DNA from: Prochlorococcus sp. AG-355-I04
Lineage (GTDB): Bacteria > Cyanobacteriota > Cyanobacteriia > PCC-6307 > Cyanobiaceae
Length of the DNA stretch: 64,000 nucleotides
NCBI GenBank assembly: GCA_003280915.1
Contig: QCDL01000005.1
Location: 1 to 64,000 of the forward strand
Direction: 5' to 3'
Below the pieces are notes generated by a model. That model was not told where the DNA came from, searched no databases, and was given only the letters and a program-made list of their open reading frames with translations. Shown here piece by piece: positions 29,171-39,186 of the stretch; positions within the stretch are counted from its first letter, which is position 1; every line of letters begins with the position of its first letter. The position numbers were made by a program, and so were the translations under genes.

Positions 29171-31300
29171 TTAAAACTTCCATCCAACTCCAAGTGTATA
29201 TCTCCAATCTCCACTAAGGTCCTTACTAGCAACATCTAATCTTAGTGGCCCAATTGGCGTTTTTACTCCAACTCCTCCTCCAAGCGAATATCCTGAACCT
29301 GATTTCTTTAATAATTTACCAGGTTTTCCTGGAACATCATTTTGGGATCCTAAATCACTCCCTACATCAACAAATAAAGCTCCTGATATCATTCTCCAAA
29401 TAGGGAATCTGTATTCTGCAGTACCTTCAACAAAACTTTTACTTACAGCTAAATCACAAGATCCCCACCCTCTGACTGATGATGTTCCTCCCAAACAAAA
29501 TGATTCATAAGGAGGCAATTCTCCAATAATAGTTCCAGCCTTTAATTGAAAACCAATAGCTTGAGGACAATCTTCACTAGTAGCTTTACTAGATTTACAT
29601 GCTTTGGTTAAATTGATCAGTTTTGTTGGAATAAAATAAGAATAAGAAGCCCTCATTCTATTAAAAGTTGGAGAATTTTTTCCCATTGAAACAAACTGTT
29701 CAGTACCAAAGGTAAATTTATTTCCTGCAGTTGGGTTGATAGAGTTGTTCAAATTATTTCTAGAAGTACTCGCAATAACACTCACTAATGTATTTTCTTC
29801 AGGGCATGAACCATCATTTGGAGTAAATCCAATACAAATAATATCATTTATGTTTCCTGTTGTTGGAGTCACATCACCATACGGTTTTTTGTTTCCATCA
29901 CCATCAATCATCTTTACATTCTTAAAATTCATCCCTGCTAGAATTCTCCATTTAGCTACCTTAAATGGATCTCCACCGTTTAATGGCCTTGAGAAAGAAA
30001 ATCCACCTCCTGTTTTTTCTAAAACTATTGATGAAAAAGTATCAGCGGTTGAAGTAGTAGTATCATCTACTGCATATATTCGCCCATTTTTAGTACTTTT
30101 AAATTCTTGTGGATAATCTCTACTTAAAAAAACATTTGTTCTGAAAGATGTTTTATGTTTATCTCCTTTAATCCATGGATCAGATAATGAAAAATTATAG
30201 GTGGTGGAATATTCTCCGAAATTTAGATTTAAACTTGTAGACCATGCTCTTCCTAATGTATTTGTTTCTTGCAAACCAATTGAGGCAAAGATGCCTGAAC
30301 CATTGCTATAACCAAGTCCACCTGTTAGTGATCCTGTTCTTTGTTCGCTCACGTCTAAAAAAATTATGACTTGACCAGGATTTAAATTATCAGGACCAAG
30401 AGAAACCTTTACATCATCAAATAATGATGTTGAATAGAGTCTACCGATATCAGCTTCTAAAATTTTTCTATTAAATACTGAACCAGGTTGTGTTTTTAAT
30501 TCTCTTTTTATCACCCAATCTTTTGTTTTTCCTCTTCTAGGTTTTCCATCAATAATAAATTCACCGTCAGAATCTGGGAATCTTATTTTTACGTCGGATA
30601 TAATACCCTCAAAAACTTCTAATATTACTACTCCGTTATCAGAGATTCTATCGGGACCATTAATTCTAGCTAAAGAATAACCCTCTTTTTCAAAACGTTT
30701 TTTTATTATTTCTATCTTATTTTTCAATTCATTTAAGTTAAGAGTCGTCCCATAAAAATTCTTAAAAATATAATCTACGTATTCATTGGAAATTATAGAG
30801 TTAGTTGGTTTAAGTTCAACTTTCTTCAAAATTGGATTAGGCACTACATTTACTATTAACCTCACGCCTAGAGGCCCTTCTTGAGACTTTATTTTAACTC
30901 CAGAAAACCAACCACTAGCATAAATTGCATTGAGGTCTTGCTTTAAAATTTGATTATCAACAATACTTCCGGGCTTTATGCTCATGGAGTCATATGCAGC
31001 CAATTCAAGTTTTCTACCCTCAGGATGATTTTCCCAACCTTCGATAATTATTTCTGAGATAAGAACACTTTCTTCATTAACATCATTATTTTCTGCAAGA
31101 AGAAAATTTTTCTCTTGTTTGATATCAATTCCTTCAAATAAAAAATTATTAATATTTTGTATTTCAAAGGTTGTTAGTGATTGTTCAACATCATTTGGCA
31201 AATACTTAGCAGCCAGTTCTGAATTATTTGATATAAAAATCAAGGGAGAACAGGCAGCATTTATAAAAAATTTTCCAAATTTTAAAGAATGTTTTTGCAT
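29171..31300 (-). CDS. bamA: outer-membrane assembly factor BamA/Omp85 (Toc75-like)
   Basis: Inserts beta-barrel proteins into the outer membrane. After a signal-like N-terminus come about three POTRA domains (SEIIIEGWENHPEGRKL; KKVELKPTNSIIS; GIISDVKIRFPD). A C-terminal beta barrel carries the lid-lock motif GTSSVRGWG and ends in LGVGWKF with terminal Phe. About 709 aa from the ATG at 31300, which I prefer to the upstream TTG at 31315 because it gives a cleaner signal sequence. It heads the lpxC-fabZ-lpxA-lpxB operon. Confidence 0.95.
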   Translation of the reverse strand: MQKHSLKFGKFFINAACSPLIFISNNSELAAKYLPNDVEQSLTTFEIQNINNFLFEGIDIKQEKNFLLAENNDVNEESVLISEIIIEGWENHPEGRKLELAAYDSMSIKPGSIVDNQILKQDLNAIYASGWFSGVKIKSQEGPLGVRLIVNVVPNPILKKVELKPTNSIISNEYVDYIFKNFYGTTLNLNELKNKIEIIKKRFEKEGYSLARINGPDRISDNGVVILEVFEGIISDVKIRFPDSDGEFIIDGKPRRGKTKDWVIKRELKTQPGSVFNRKILEADIGRLYSTSLFDDVKVSLGPDNLNPGQVIIFLDVSEQRTGSLTGGLGYSNGSGIFASIGLQETNTLGRAWSTSLNLNFGEYSTTYNFSLSDPWIKGDKHKTSFRTNVFLSRDYPQEFKSTKNGRIYAVDDTTTSTADTFSSIVLEKTGGGFSFSRPLNGGDPFKVAKWRILAGMNFKNVKMIDGDGNKKPYGDVTPTTGNINDIICIGFTPNDGSCPEENTLVSVIASTSRNNLNNSINPTAGNKFTFGTEQFVSMGKNSPTFNRMRASYSYFIPTKLINLTKACKSSKATSEDCPQAIGFQLKAGTIIGELPPYESFCLGGTSSVRGWGSCDLAVSKSFVEGTAEYRFPIWRMISGALFVDVGSDLGSQNDVPGKPGKLLKKSGSGYSLGGGVGVKTPIGPLRLDVASKDLSGDWRYTLGVGWKF

Positions 31301-31345
31301 AGTACTTTCTATCAAGATAAATAAGTCATTATTTATTTAATTAGG

Positions 31346-32074
31346 TCAAAGATAATCCTTTATTCTTCGGAGAATTTCAGTGTAAGCTTCAATTAGACCT
31401 CCTAAATCATTCCTAAATCTATCCTTATCTAGACTTACGATCATATCATTTTTTTGATTTAGATCCCACAATCTACAATTATCAGGACTTATTTCATCCC
31501 CGAGAAGAATGTTATTTCTGGAATCATAACCAAATTCCAACTTGAAATCCACAAGTTGAAGTTGAATATTTTCAAAAAAACTTTTCAGGATTAAATTAAT
31601 TTTTAAAGTTAAATTTATTATCAACTCTAAATCATGAGAACTTAATATGTTCATTAATTCAATTCTATCTTTTGTGATAAGCGGATCATTAAGTTCATCA
31701 TTTTTAAGATAGATATCAATTAATGGTTTTGATAGGAAAGTTCCGGGTTTAATAGTCGTTTGTTTACATAAAGAACCATAAGCAGTGTTTCTTAGAACAA
31801 TTTCTAATGGAATTACTTTTATTTTTTTTGCAATCATTGTAATTTCATTTTCAAGTTCAATAAAGTGAGTCGGAATATTATTCTTAATGAGAATCTCAAA
31901 AATTCTTGCACTTATTAAGCAATTAAGTTTGCCTTTACCTTCAAATTTTTCTTTTTTCAACGCATTAAAAGCTGTAGCGTCATCTTTAAATTCAATTTTT
32001 ACTTTATCTACATCATCATGAGTAAATACTTTTTTTGCTTTGCCTTCATAAATCAACTCATATTTATTATTCAT
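31346..32074 (-). CDS. purC: phosphoribosylaminoimidazole-succinocarboxamide synthase
   Basis: Purine pathway enzyme that joins CAIR and aspartate using ATP. The opening YEGKAKKVF (ATP loop), then FNALKKEKFEGKGKLN, IPLEIVLRNTAYGSL, KTTIKPGT-like LCKQTTIKPGTFLSKP and LGDEISPDNCRLWD are family signatures. At 242 aa it is of normal size. It is divergent from purD with 132 bp between the starts, so the two purine genes may share a regulatory region. Confidence 0.97.
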   Translation of the reverse strand: MNNKYELIYEGKAKKVFTHDDVDKVKIEFKDDATAFNALKKEKFEGKGKLNCLISARIFEILIKNNIPTHFIELENEITMIAKKIKVIPLEIVLRNTAYGSLCKQTTIKPGTFLSKPLIDIYLKNDELNDPLITKDRIELMNILSSHDLELIINLTLKINLILKSFFENIQLQLVDFKLEFGYDSRNNILLGDEISPDNCRLWDLNQKNDMIVSLDKDRFRNDLGGLIEAYTEILRRIKDYL

Positions 32075-32206
32075 TAAATTAAAACCCCATTATGATTACT
32101 AAAGTACTTTTTTGTAATTAACATAATTATTAGAGATTAACTTCAATAGATTTAATTTCATTTTAACTGATTATTCATCGAAACCTCATAACCTTAAAAA
32201 ACTAAT

Positions 32207-33538
32207 ATGGGAATTAATTCACCAAGTTCTAGAAGATTTAATAGATTAGAAAATATCTTAATAATTGGGAATGGCGGGAGAGAAAACTCTTTAGCTTGGG
32301 CTATTCAAAAAAATGAATTAGTCAAAAAAGTTTATTTAATACCCGGCAACGCTGGTTCAGAAAGAATAAATAAATGTGAAAGAATAAAAATTGATATAAA
32401 TAATAAAAATGAACTTGTCGAAAAGCTTGATTTTCTCAAGATAGATTTAGTAGTAATCGGGCCAGAAATACCTCTAGCAAATGGATTAGCCGATTTTCTT
32501 CGCGAAAAAGATTTTAAAGTATTTGGTCCTAATAAAGATGGAGCAAAATTAGAATTTAGCAAATCTTGGGCAAAGGAATTTATGCAAAAAGCAAATATTC
32601 CAACTGCAAATTTTTGGAAAGTCAATTCTTTAAAAGAAGCCAAAAAAATTATCAATTCTTCATCAATCCCACTAGTAGTAAAAGCTGATGGTCTAGCTTC
32701 AGGTAAAGGTGTTTTTATTCCTAATTCAATAGATGAATGCTTAAAAGCAGCAGAATCAATTTTTAATGGTAAATTTGGAAAATCTGGGAATATAGTTGTT
32801 TTAGAACAAAAAATTCAAGGACCAGAAGTTTCAGTTTTTGCTTTATGCGATGGAGAGAGATATACATTACTTCCAACCGCCCAAGATCACAAACGACTTA
32901 ACGAGAAAGATACAGGCCCAAATACAGGAGGCATGGGAGCTTATTCCCCTGCCCCATTATTAACAGAAGATTACCTTGATAAAATTATCAAAGAGATAAT
33001 TGAACCTACAATCAATGAACTAAATAAAAGAAAAATTGACTATAGAGGCGTAATTTACTTTGGGTTAATGATCACGAAATCTGGGCCCAAAGTTATAGAA
33101 TATAATTGTAGGTTTGGTGATCCAGAATGCCAAACAATCATGCCCTTGATGGATCAAAATTTTTTATTTCTTTTAGAAAAATGCTCAATGGGTAATTTAA
33201 CAGGTGATGAAAAAATTAGTACTTCAGATAAAGTAAGTGGTTGTGTAATAGCGACCTCCAAAGGTTATCCTCACGAATATAAAACTGGCTTTCAAATAAA
33301 TATAGGTAAGGTTGATTCAAATGATTGTCAAATCTTCGACTCAGGGACTTCCTTAAGTGAAAATGGCAAGTTATTAACTAATGGAGGAAGAGTTTTAAGT
33401 ATTGTCTGCCAAGATAAAGATTTTGATATGGTTTTTGAAAAAGCATACAAAAATTTAAAAGAAATTCATTTCGAGGGTATTTATTTTCGGAATGACATAG
33501 GTCATCAAGTCAGAAAAAACTTTTCTAGGGAGCACTAA
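32207..33538 (+). CDS. purD: phosphoribosylamine--glycine ligase
   Basis: ATP-grasp enzyme making GAR in purine synthesis. Landmarks are ILIIGNGGRENSLAWA at the N-terminus, VVKADGLASGKGVFI (ATP binding), the signature RFGDPECQ, and GGMGAYSPAPL. At 443 aa it is complete. The N-terminal 14 residues before NILIIG are extra and variable. It is followed after 4 bp by the nblS-type kinase and is probably cotranscribed with it. Confidence 0.97.
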   Translation: MGINSPSSRRFNRLENILIIGNGGRENSLAWAIQKNELVKKVYLIPGNAGSERINKCERIKIDINNKNELVEKLDFLKIDLVVIGPEIPLANGLADFLREKDFKVFGPNKDGAKLEFSKSWAKEFMQKANIPTANFWKVNSLKEAKKIINSSSIPLVVKADGLASGKGVFIPNSIDECLKAAESIFNGKFGKSGNIVVLEQKIQGPEVSVFALCDGERYTLLPTAQDHKRLNEKDTGPNTGGMGAYSPAPLLTEDYLDKIIKEIIEPTINELNKRKIDYRGVIYFGLMITKSGPKVIEYNCRFGDPECQTIMPLMDQNFLFLLEKCSMGNLTGDEKISTSDKVSGCVIATSKGYPHEYKTGFQINIGKVDSNDCQIFDSGTSLSENGKLLTNGGRVLSIVCQDKDFDMVFEKAYKNLKEIHFEGIYFRNDIGHQVRKNFSREH

Positions 33539-33542
33539 GTTT

Positions 33543-35609
33543 ATGGTGGATACCAATAATCAAGAAAGTAGAGAATACGATATCACTGATAATGAAGATT
33601 TGAATAATAACTACTGGATAAATGGAATCCTTGCTTGGTGGAGTGGGTTCAGTTTAAGAACAAAGTTGTTAGCTATAGCAACTCTTGTCGTAAGCCTCCT
33701 AATGACAGGAATAACTTTTTTTGCATTAAATAGTATCCAAAGAGATGCAGGAATGAATGATACTAGATATGCTCGAGATCTTGGCTTATTGTTATCTGGG
33801 AATGTTACTGAATTAGTCGCTAATAACCAAAAAAAAGAAATTTCAAATGTCGCTGAAAAGTTTTGGAGATCAAGTCGAAATCTGCGTTATATATTTTTTA
33901 CTGATGCTGAAGATATTGTCCAACTTGGGATACCGATCAGTGCAACACCGACAAGCTCTGACAGTCAGTTTCAGCTCACTCGAAGATTAAAACTACCCTC
34001 AGAGTTAAAGAAGAGACCACAATTCCCATTAGTTAGGCAGCATTCGACACCACAGGGTCAAGTAACAGATGTATTTGTCCCAATGTTATGGAAAGGCAAA
34101 TATCTTGGAACTTTAGCTTTGGGAGTCACCCCTAATAAAAAAGCACTAGCTAGTGCTGCCTTAACTAGAGAAGTAACAATTGCAGTTTTTATCTCTATTT
34201 GGGTTTTAGTAATACTTGGAGCTGTATTTAATGCACTAACTATTACTAGGCCCGTCAGAGAATTAGTAAGAGGTGTTAGAGAAATTTCAAGAGGTAATTT
34301 TAAATCCAGAATTTCTTTACCTATGACAGGTGATCTAGGAGAACTTTTAAATGGATTTAACCGAATGGCCACACAGTTAGAAAATTATGATGAGGCTAAT
34401 ATAGAAGAATTAAAAGCGGCACAAATCAAGCAGCAATCCCTAATAGCTACGATGGCTGATGGCGCCATATTATTAGACTCTGAAGGTAAAATAGTGCTTA
34501 CTAATCCAACAGCAAAGAGACTATTTCGTTGGGAAGGAAGATTCTTAGAAGGCAAACATTTTTTAAATGAAATCCCAGAAATTTTATCTAACGACTTACA
34601 TACAAATATTGAATCTATCTTAAACAGGGAAAAGGAGAAGGACGACTTAAGGTTCAGTTTAGGAGAGCCAGCAAGAACTTTAAGAATTGTCCTGCAATCA
34701 GTTTTAGATACAAATAAAGTTGAATTAAAAGGAATTGCAGTAACAATCCAAGACTTAACAAGAGAAGTTGAACTTAACGCAGCACAAAATAGATTTATTA
34801 GTAATGTTTCTCACGAATTAAGGACACCACTTTTTAATATCAAAAGTTATGTAGAGACCTTACACGATTTAAAAGATCAGCTTTCTGATGAAGAACAAAT
34901 AGAATTTCTGGGCATTGCAAATTCAGAGACTGATAGATTAACAAGACTTGTAAATGATGTATTAGATTTATCAAGATTGGAGTCTGGGAAAATTATTCAG
35001 CTTGAGCAAATGGATATAAAGCCAGCAATAGAACAGACTCTTAGAAATTATAGACTTAATGCTACGGAAAAAGATGTTTCATTAGCTCATGATATAGAAG
35101 AAACTATTCCTCCAATTCTTGGAAATTTTGATTTGCTTTTACAGGTTTTTGATAATTTACTTGGCAATGGATTGAAATTTAGTCCAAAAAACAGCTCATT
35201 AATCATAAGAGCTTATACTTGGCCAGATTCCTGTCCAGCTTTCCCTCCAAGTATTAAAAATGATGGTGCCCCTCAATGTGAATTAGTTTCACCACTCCCA
35301 AAAGTAAGAATTGAGATTGCTGATACTGGCTCAGGAATATCTCAGGCTGATCAAGAAAAGATATTCGATCGTTTTTATAGAGTAGAGAATGCTGTTCATA
35401 CTGAGCAAGGTACCGGTTTAGGTTTATCTATAGTACGAGGAATAATTGAAAAACACGGTGGGGAAATTCGTATGGCTAGTGAATTAGGAGTAGGGACGAC
35501 TTTCTGGTTTGATTTAGCCTTAGCACAATCTGATAAGGATGAATTATTGACAAAAGCTATTAATAATTCAGATTCTTTTTCAGATTCTGAAATTAAAGAA
35601 ATTATCTAA
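33543..35609 (+). CDS. nblS: NblS-type (DspA/Hik33) sensor histidine kinase
   Basis: Membrane sensor kinase that governs high-light and nutrient-stress genes in cyanobacteria. Two membrane segments (about residues 40-62 and 210-230) bracket a periplasmic region. A HAMP linker (ITRPVRELVRGVREISRGNF), a PAS domain (about 295-400), a HisKA box with phospho-His H424 (ISNVSHELRTPL) and an ATPase domain (DNLLGNGLKF, ADTGSGIS, GTGLGLSI) follow. The ATPase domain holds a Pro/Cys-containing insertion after IIRAY. At 688 aa it is full length. The cognate regulator is not in this window. It overlaps kaiC convergently by 4 bp. Confidence 0.93.
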   Translation: MVDTNNQESREYDITDNEDLNNNYWINGILAWWSGFSLRTKLLAIATLVVSLLMTGITFFALNSIQRDAGMNDTRYARDLGLLLSGNVTELVANNQKKEISNVAEKFWRSSRNLRYIFFTDAEDIVQLGIPISATPTSSDSQFQLTRRLKLPSELKKRPQFPLVRQHSTPQGQVTDVFVPMLWKGKYLGTLALGVTPNKKALASAALTREVTIAVFISIWVLVILGAVFNALTITRPVRELVRGVREISRGNFKSRISLPMTGDLGELLNGFNRMATQLENYDEANIEELKAAQIKQQSLIATMADGAILLDSEGKIVLTNPTAKRLFRWEGRFLEGKHFLNEIPEILSNDLHTNIESILNREKEKDDLRFSLGEPARTLRIVLQSVLDTNKVELKGIAVTIQDLTREVELNAAQNRFISNVSHELRTPLFNIKSYVETLHDLKDQLSDEEQIEFLGIANSETDRLTRLVNDVLDLSRLESGKIIQLEQMDIKPAIEQTLRNYRLNATEKDVSLAHDIEETIPPILGNFDLLLQVFDNLLGNGLKFSPKNSSLIIRAYTWPDSCPAFPPSIKNDGAPQCELVSPLPKVRIEIADTGSGISQADQEKIFDRFYRVENAVHTEQGTGLGLSIVRGIIEKHGGEIRMASELGVGTTFWFDLALAQSDKDELLTKAINNSDSFSDSEIKEII

Positions 35610-37135
35610 TTTTTGTCTAATCCTTTAAAAACATTTGGAACATTTTGATCGGGTACAACTCTGTGAGGGGCACCACTAAATATTTGTTCAAAATTTGAAA
35701 AAGAATCTTTTATTTCTGGGCCACTATTTGTAATGATAAATTCTCTTATTCGTTTATCATGCCATGATCCCCGCATTTTAAAAACATTTAAAGCTCGTGC
35801 CATCTCACCCTTTATTTCTACATATTGAAGCAACAGTATCGTGTCTGTAATTGTTGAGATATGAGAATCAGTTATAGAATGACTTCCCATAAATTCTTCT
35901 GCAGTATTAGTAAAAAAGCCTGCTATTTCTTCTTGTTTTGTATAACCCGTAACAGCTATTACAAACTGTCTAAATGCATTCAAACTTACACCTCTGGCTA
36001 ATGCAGAGAGAGAATCAATTGCCATTCTTTTTGGTTTAAATTGATTAATTTGCGTTTTTATAATTTGCAAATGATCTTCTAAACCAGTTGATTCAGGATA
36101 TGCACAAATAATTTTTAACAACCCCTCACTTTCCATTTTTTCAAAATCTATTCCCCAACTAGTCGCATTCCTAAGCAATTGAGCCCTTGATTCTTCATAT
36201 GCAAAAAGTATTGCTCTTTCATTATTGTTATAGGCGTCTTCAACAAATTTTGATACAAGCATTGTTTTCCCTGTACCAGTAGCTCCAGTGGCGAGAATGA
36301 TGGAATCTTGAAAGTATCCTCCACCACACATATCATCAAGATCTTTAACTCCAGAGCTAATCCTAATATTTGAGGATCTTTGCGTTAACCTCATAGCTCC
36401 TAGGGCAAACACACTTATTCCATCCATTCCCATAGTGAATGGGTATTCACCTTTCATATGTACAGTACCTCTTAACTTCAAAACTTCTAAAGTTCTTCTC
36501 CTCTTCTCTGACTCAAGAACATTTCTTAGTAAGACAACATTATCGGATACAAATTCTTCTACTCCATATCTAGCAATTGGTCCATAATCATCAACCCTTT
36601 CTGTTGTCATAACTGTCGTCACACCTATTTCTTTTAATCTTGCAATGAGTCTAAATATTTCTCGTCTAACAACGTAAATAGCATCATACTGTTGAAAGAC
36701 TGCAGTGATTGAATCTATTGCAACTCTTTTAGCTTTATATTTTCTAATTGCATAACTAATTCTCTCAATAAGACCAGACAAGTCAAAGTTACCCGCAACA
36801 TCCTGACCATCAGGATCAGGAGATGCGTCTAAAATAAAAAGTTTATTTTGATCAATTAATTCTTGTAAATCCCAACCAAAACTTGCGGCATTTCTAATAA
36901 TATCTAGAGGTGATTCCTCAAATGTTACAAAGATTCCAGGCTCATCAAAATTACAAATTCCATGGTGTAAGTATTGAAGAGAAAAAACAGTTTTACCAGT
37001 TCCTGAGGTACCACTAACGAGTGTACTTCGAGATACAGGCAACCCACCCCTACAAACATCATCAAAACCTTCTATTCCAGTTGGTAATTTTTGTACTTGC
37101 ATTTTATTTGATTTGCCAAATTTCTTATCATTCAT
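35606..37135 (-). CDS. kaiC: circadian clock ATPase/kinase KaiC
   Basis: Double RecA-like hexameric clock protein. CI has Walker A GTSGTGKT (residues 42-49) and catalytic E73/E74. CII has GATGTGKT and E314/E315. The phosphorylation pair is present as S427/T428 in ITDSHISTITD, equivalent to S431/T432 of S. elongatus. At 509 aa it is about 10 shorter than KaiC of kaiA-bearing strains. The C-terminal tail (PDQNVPNVFKGLDKN) is reduced where KaiA would dock. It lies 69 bp after kaiB on the same strand. No kaiA is present. Confidence 0.97.
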   Translation of the reverse strand: MNDKKFGKSNKMQVQKLPTGIEGFDDVCRGGLPVSRSTLVSGTSGTGKTVFSLQYLHHGICNFDEPGIFVTFEESPLDIIRNAASFGWDLQELIDQNKLFILDASPDPDGQDVAGNFDLSGLIERISYAIRKYKAKRVAIDSITAVFQQYDAIYVVRREIFRLIARLKEIGVTTVMTTERVDDYGPIARYGVEEFVSDNVVLLRNVLESEKRRRTLEVLKLRGTVHMKGEYPFTMGMDGISVFALGAMRLTQRSSNIRISSGVKDLDDMCGGGYFQDSIILATGATGTGKTMLVSKFVEDAYNNNERAILFAYEESRAQLLRNATSWGIDFEKMESEGLLKIICAYPESTGLEDHLQIIKTQINQFKPKRMAIDSLSALARGVSLNAFRQFVIAVTGYTKQEEIAGFFTNTAEEFMGSHSITDSHISTITDTILLLQYVEIKGEMARALNVFKMRGSWHDKRIREFIITNSGPEIKDSFSNFEQIFSGAPHRVVPDQNVPNVFKGLDKN

Positions 37136-37204
37136 AGTTTTCTGCTAGTTAAAAGAAAGTAAAATAAATTTTGAATTTATTTTTAATTTTAAAAGTTTTA
37201 TATC

Positions 37205-37525
37205 TTATTTATCTCCACTATATTCAGTTTCAGTTAATTCATCAAAAAGTAGATCTAAACCAATTAAAACTTTCTCTCTATCTGAAAGATCACCTATTAT
37301 TTTTCTAACTGGTGGCGGCAAAATTTTAGCTAAGGTTGGAGTGGCTAAAATTTTATCTTCTTCTGCAAGTTGTGGTTGCTTAAGTACATCGATAACCTTC
37401 AAAGCATAAACTCCTTTGAATTCATTATTTAAAATTTCTCTTAAGGTATTTAAAGCTCTCATCGAATTAGGAGTATTTCCAGCAACATAGAGTTTTAAAA
37501 TATATGTTTTCCTTGCTGCCATCAT
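37205..37525 (-). CDS. kaiB: circadian clock protein KaiB
   Basis: Thioredoxin-like, fold-switching clock protein that binds the KaiC CI ring. The sequence [69 protein letters not shown] is near-consensus KaiB. At 106 aa it is of usual size. The start MMAARKTY offers two adjacent ATGs. The gene upstream on the other strand is rplU, with only about 140 bp between, where kaiA would lie in Synechococcus. Confidence 0.97.
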   Translation of the reverse strand: MMAARKTYILKLYVAGNTPNSMRALNTLREILNNEFKGVYALKVIDVLKQPQLAEEDKILATPTLAKILPPPVRKIIGDLSDREKVLIGLDLLFDELTETEYSGDK

Positions 37526-37665
37526 TATAGTTCCTGAATTGATATAAAAGATTTAAAACAACCCTTGACTTATTACACTACAAAATAAGAAAATATACAA
37601 ACAATTATGATTGCTTATTGGGCTTAATCAAATTATTAATTTGAGCCTTTTAGCGTCTTTAAGAT

Positions 37666-38106
37666 ATGACTAATTCTAAAAACTCCTCTAACAATTCTTC
37701 TGAAGGTAATGAATTGTATGCAATAGCAGAAACTTCAGGTCAACAATTTTGGTTCGAAGTTGATAAATACTATGACATAGACAGGTTAAATGCAAAAGAG
37801 AAAGATAAGATAACACTTGAAAAAGTTTTACTTTTGAAGGATAAGGACTCAATAAGTGTTGGTAAACCTTACGTTAAAGATGCAAAAATTGAATTAGAAG
37901 TAGTCTCTCATAGAAGAGATAAGAAAATTCTTGTATACAAGATGCGTCCGAAAAAAAAGACAAGAAGAAAGATGGGTCACAGACAAGAACTTACAAGAGT
38001 TATGGTAAAATCTATAACAACTGGTAAAAGCGCTCCCAAGTCTTCTGTAAAAAAGGAAACTGTCAAAAAAGAGACTAAACCAAAATCAGAAAAATCTAAA
38101 AATTAA
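37666..38106 (+). CDS. rplU: 50S ribosomal protein L21
   Basis: Large-subunit protein that binds 23S rRNA. The N-terminal 20 residues are Asn/Ser-rich and extra. The L21 core runs from YAIAETSGQQFWFEVDKYYDIDRL through VLLLKD and VVSHRRDKKILVYKMRPKKKTRRKMGHRQ. A lysine-rich tail (about 30 residues) makes it 146 aa, longer than the roughly 103 aa of E. coli. It is divergent from kaiB and precedes rpmA by 9 bp, the classic L21-L27 pair. Confidence 0.97.
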   Translation: MTNSKNSSNNSSEGNELYAIAETSGQQFWFEVDKYYDIDRLNAKEKDKITLEKVLLLKDKDSISVGKPYVKDAKIELEVVSHRRDKKILVYKMRPKKKTRRKMGHRQELTRVMVKSITTGKSAPKSSVKKETVKKETKPKSEKSKN

Positions 38107-38115
38107 ACACTTCTA

Positions 38116-38376
38116 ATGGCACATAAAAAAGGAACAGGTTCTACTAGAAACGGAAGAGATTCAAATTCCAAAAGATTGGGTGTTAAAGCTTATGGAGGAG
38201 AAAAAGTAACTGCTGGATCAATTTTAATTCGTCAAAGAGGTACCTCTTTCCTTCCTGGAAATAATGTTGGTAAAGGTAAAGATGACACACTTTTTGCGCT
38301 CAAAGAAGGAACAGTAAGTTTCGAAAGCATTAAAAGAAATTTAAGAAATAGAAAAAGAGTTAATATAGTTATCTAA
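38116..38376 (+). CDS. rpmA: 50S ribosomal protein L27
   Basis: Large-subunit protein near the peptidyl-transferase centre. [43 protein letters not shown] is the full L27 signature. At 86 aa it is normal. It starts MAHKKG directly, so no N-terminal leader is cleaved as in Firmicutes. Its end overlaps the next gene on the opposite strand by 8 bp. Confidence 0.98.
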   Translation: MAHKKGTGSTRNGRDSNSKRLGVKAYGGEKVTAGSILIRQRGTSFLPGNNVGKGKDDTLFALKEGTVSFESIKRNLRNRKRVNIVI

Positions 38377-39109
38377 TTTTCTTATAAGCTCTTGTAGTTA
38401 TAAGAATAGGATGAAATACTTCTAAAAATTTTGATTGAAGAGTCTCAAAAAATTTTTCAACAATTTGAATGTCGTCGATATGAAACGGATATTCATTTTT
38501 TTCTCCTTTGAAAAAATACCAATTAAATAAAGCAATAGAATTAGGATCCATAAACTCATTAAAAACCTCAATTTGAGAAGCTGGATCAGCAAGATGTTCC
38601 AAAACATCAAGGCAAACTATTGTATCAAATTTAGATATTTGTGTATCTTGAATTGTCTTGCAAAAAGTAAGTTTTTTTTCGACTCCTAATTTCTTTGCCC
38701 TATATTCAACAAAGTTCCTATTTGTCTCATTAATATCTACAAAAAAAACATGCTCAACTTTTGAAGACATAGCGTTAGCTAAGGCATGCGTTCCAATTCC
38801 TCCTCCAAAATCTAAAACCAAATCTCTAGAAAATCTCTGCTGAAGTTTTAAAGTATCAGCGATATAGTCCTTGCTTGTGATATGCCAAGCAGCTAAATCA
38901 GCTACATGCCGATCTCCAACTATTTCAGTATAAAAATCCGAAACATCATTCAAAGCATCTCCAGGATGTGAATTTGCCAAATTCATCTTTGCATTTGCAA
39001 GGAATCCATCTAAATCACATTCTCTAATAGATAAGTATTCCATTAAATGTGATTTCAAATTAAAAGCATTGTCTAAAAACTCTTTTAAAATAAAATTATT
39101 GTTTTTCAA
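38369..39109 (-). CDS. class I SAM-dependent methyltransferase, substrate unknown
   Basis: Motif I for SAM binding is clear ([15 protein letters not shown]), followed by the acidic end of strand 2 ([10 protein letters not shown]) and a post-I motif ([15 protein letters not shown]). The N-terminal 80 residues are helical and not recognised. The C-terminal part ([18 protein letters not shown]) is also unassigned. At 246 aa it fits many small-molecule or lipid methyltransferases. Position beside rplU-rpmA gives no clear clue. The start codon is TTG. Confidence 0.8.
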   Translation of the reverse strand: MKNNNFILKEFLDNAFNLKSHLMEYLSIRECDLDGFLANAKMNLANSHPGDALNDVSDFYTEIVGDRHVADLAAWHITSKDYIADTLKLQQRFSRDLVLDFGGGIGTHALANAMSSKVEHVFFVDINETNRNFVEYRAKKLGVEKKLTFCKTIQDTQISKFDTIVCLDVLEHLADPASQIEVFNEFMDPNSIALFNWYFFKGEKNEYPFHIDDIQIVEKFFETLQSKFLEVFHPILITTRAYKKIR

Positions 39110-39186
39110 TTTCTTTTTTCTAAATTTCCAATATCAAAATCATAGAATGGTTATAAATCTTTCTCAAAGTATTCTTAATATTAAAA

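Noticed and set aside
29736-30116. 126 aa plus-strand ORF opposite bamA
   Set aside because: Antisense shadow of the beta barrel; no recognisable domain.
36148-36339. 63 aa minus-strand ORF inside kaiC
   Set aside because: Alternate frame of kaiC CII; no independent support.
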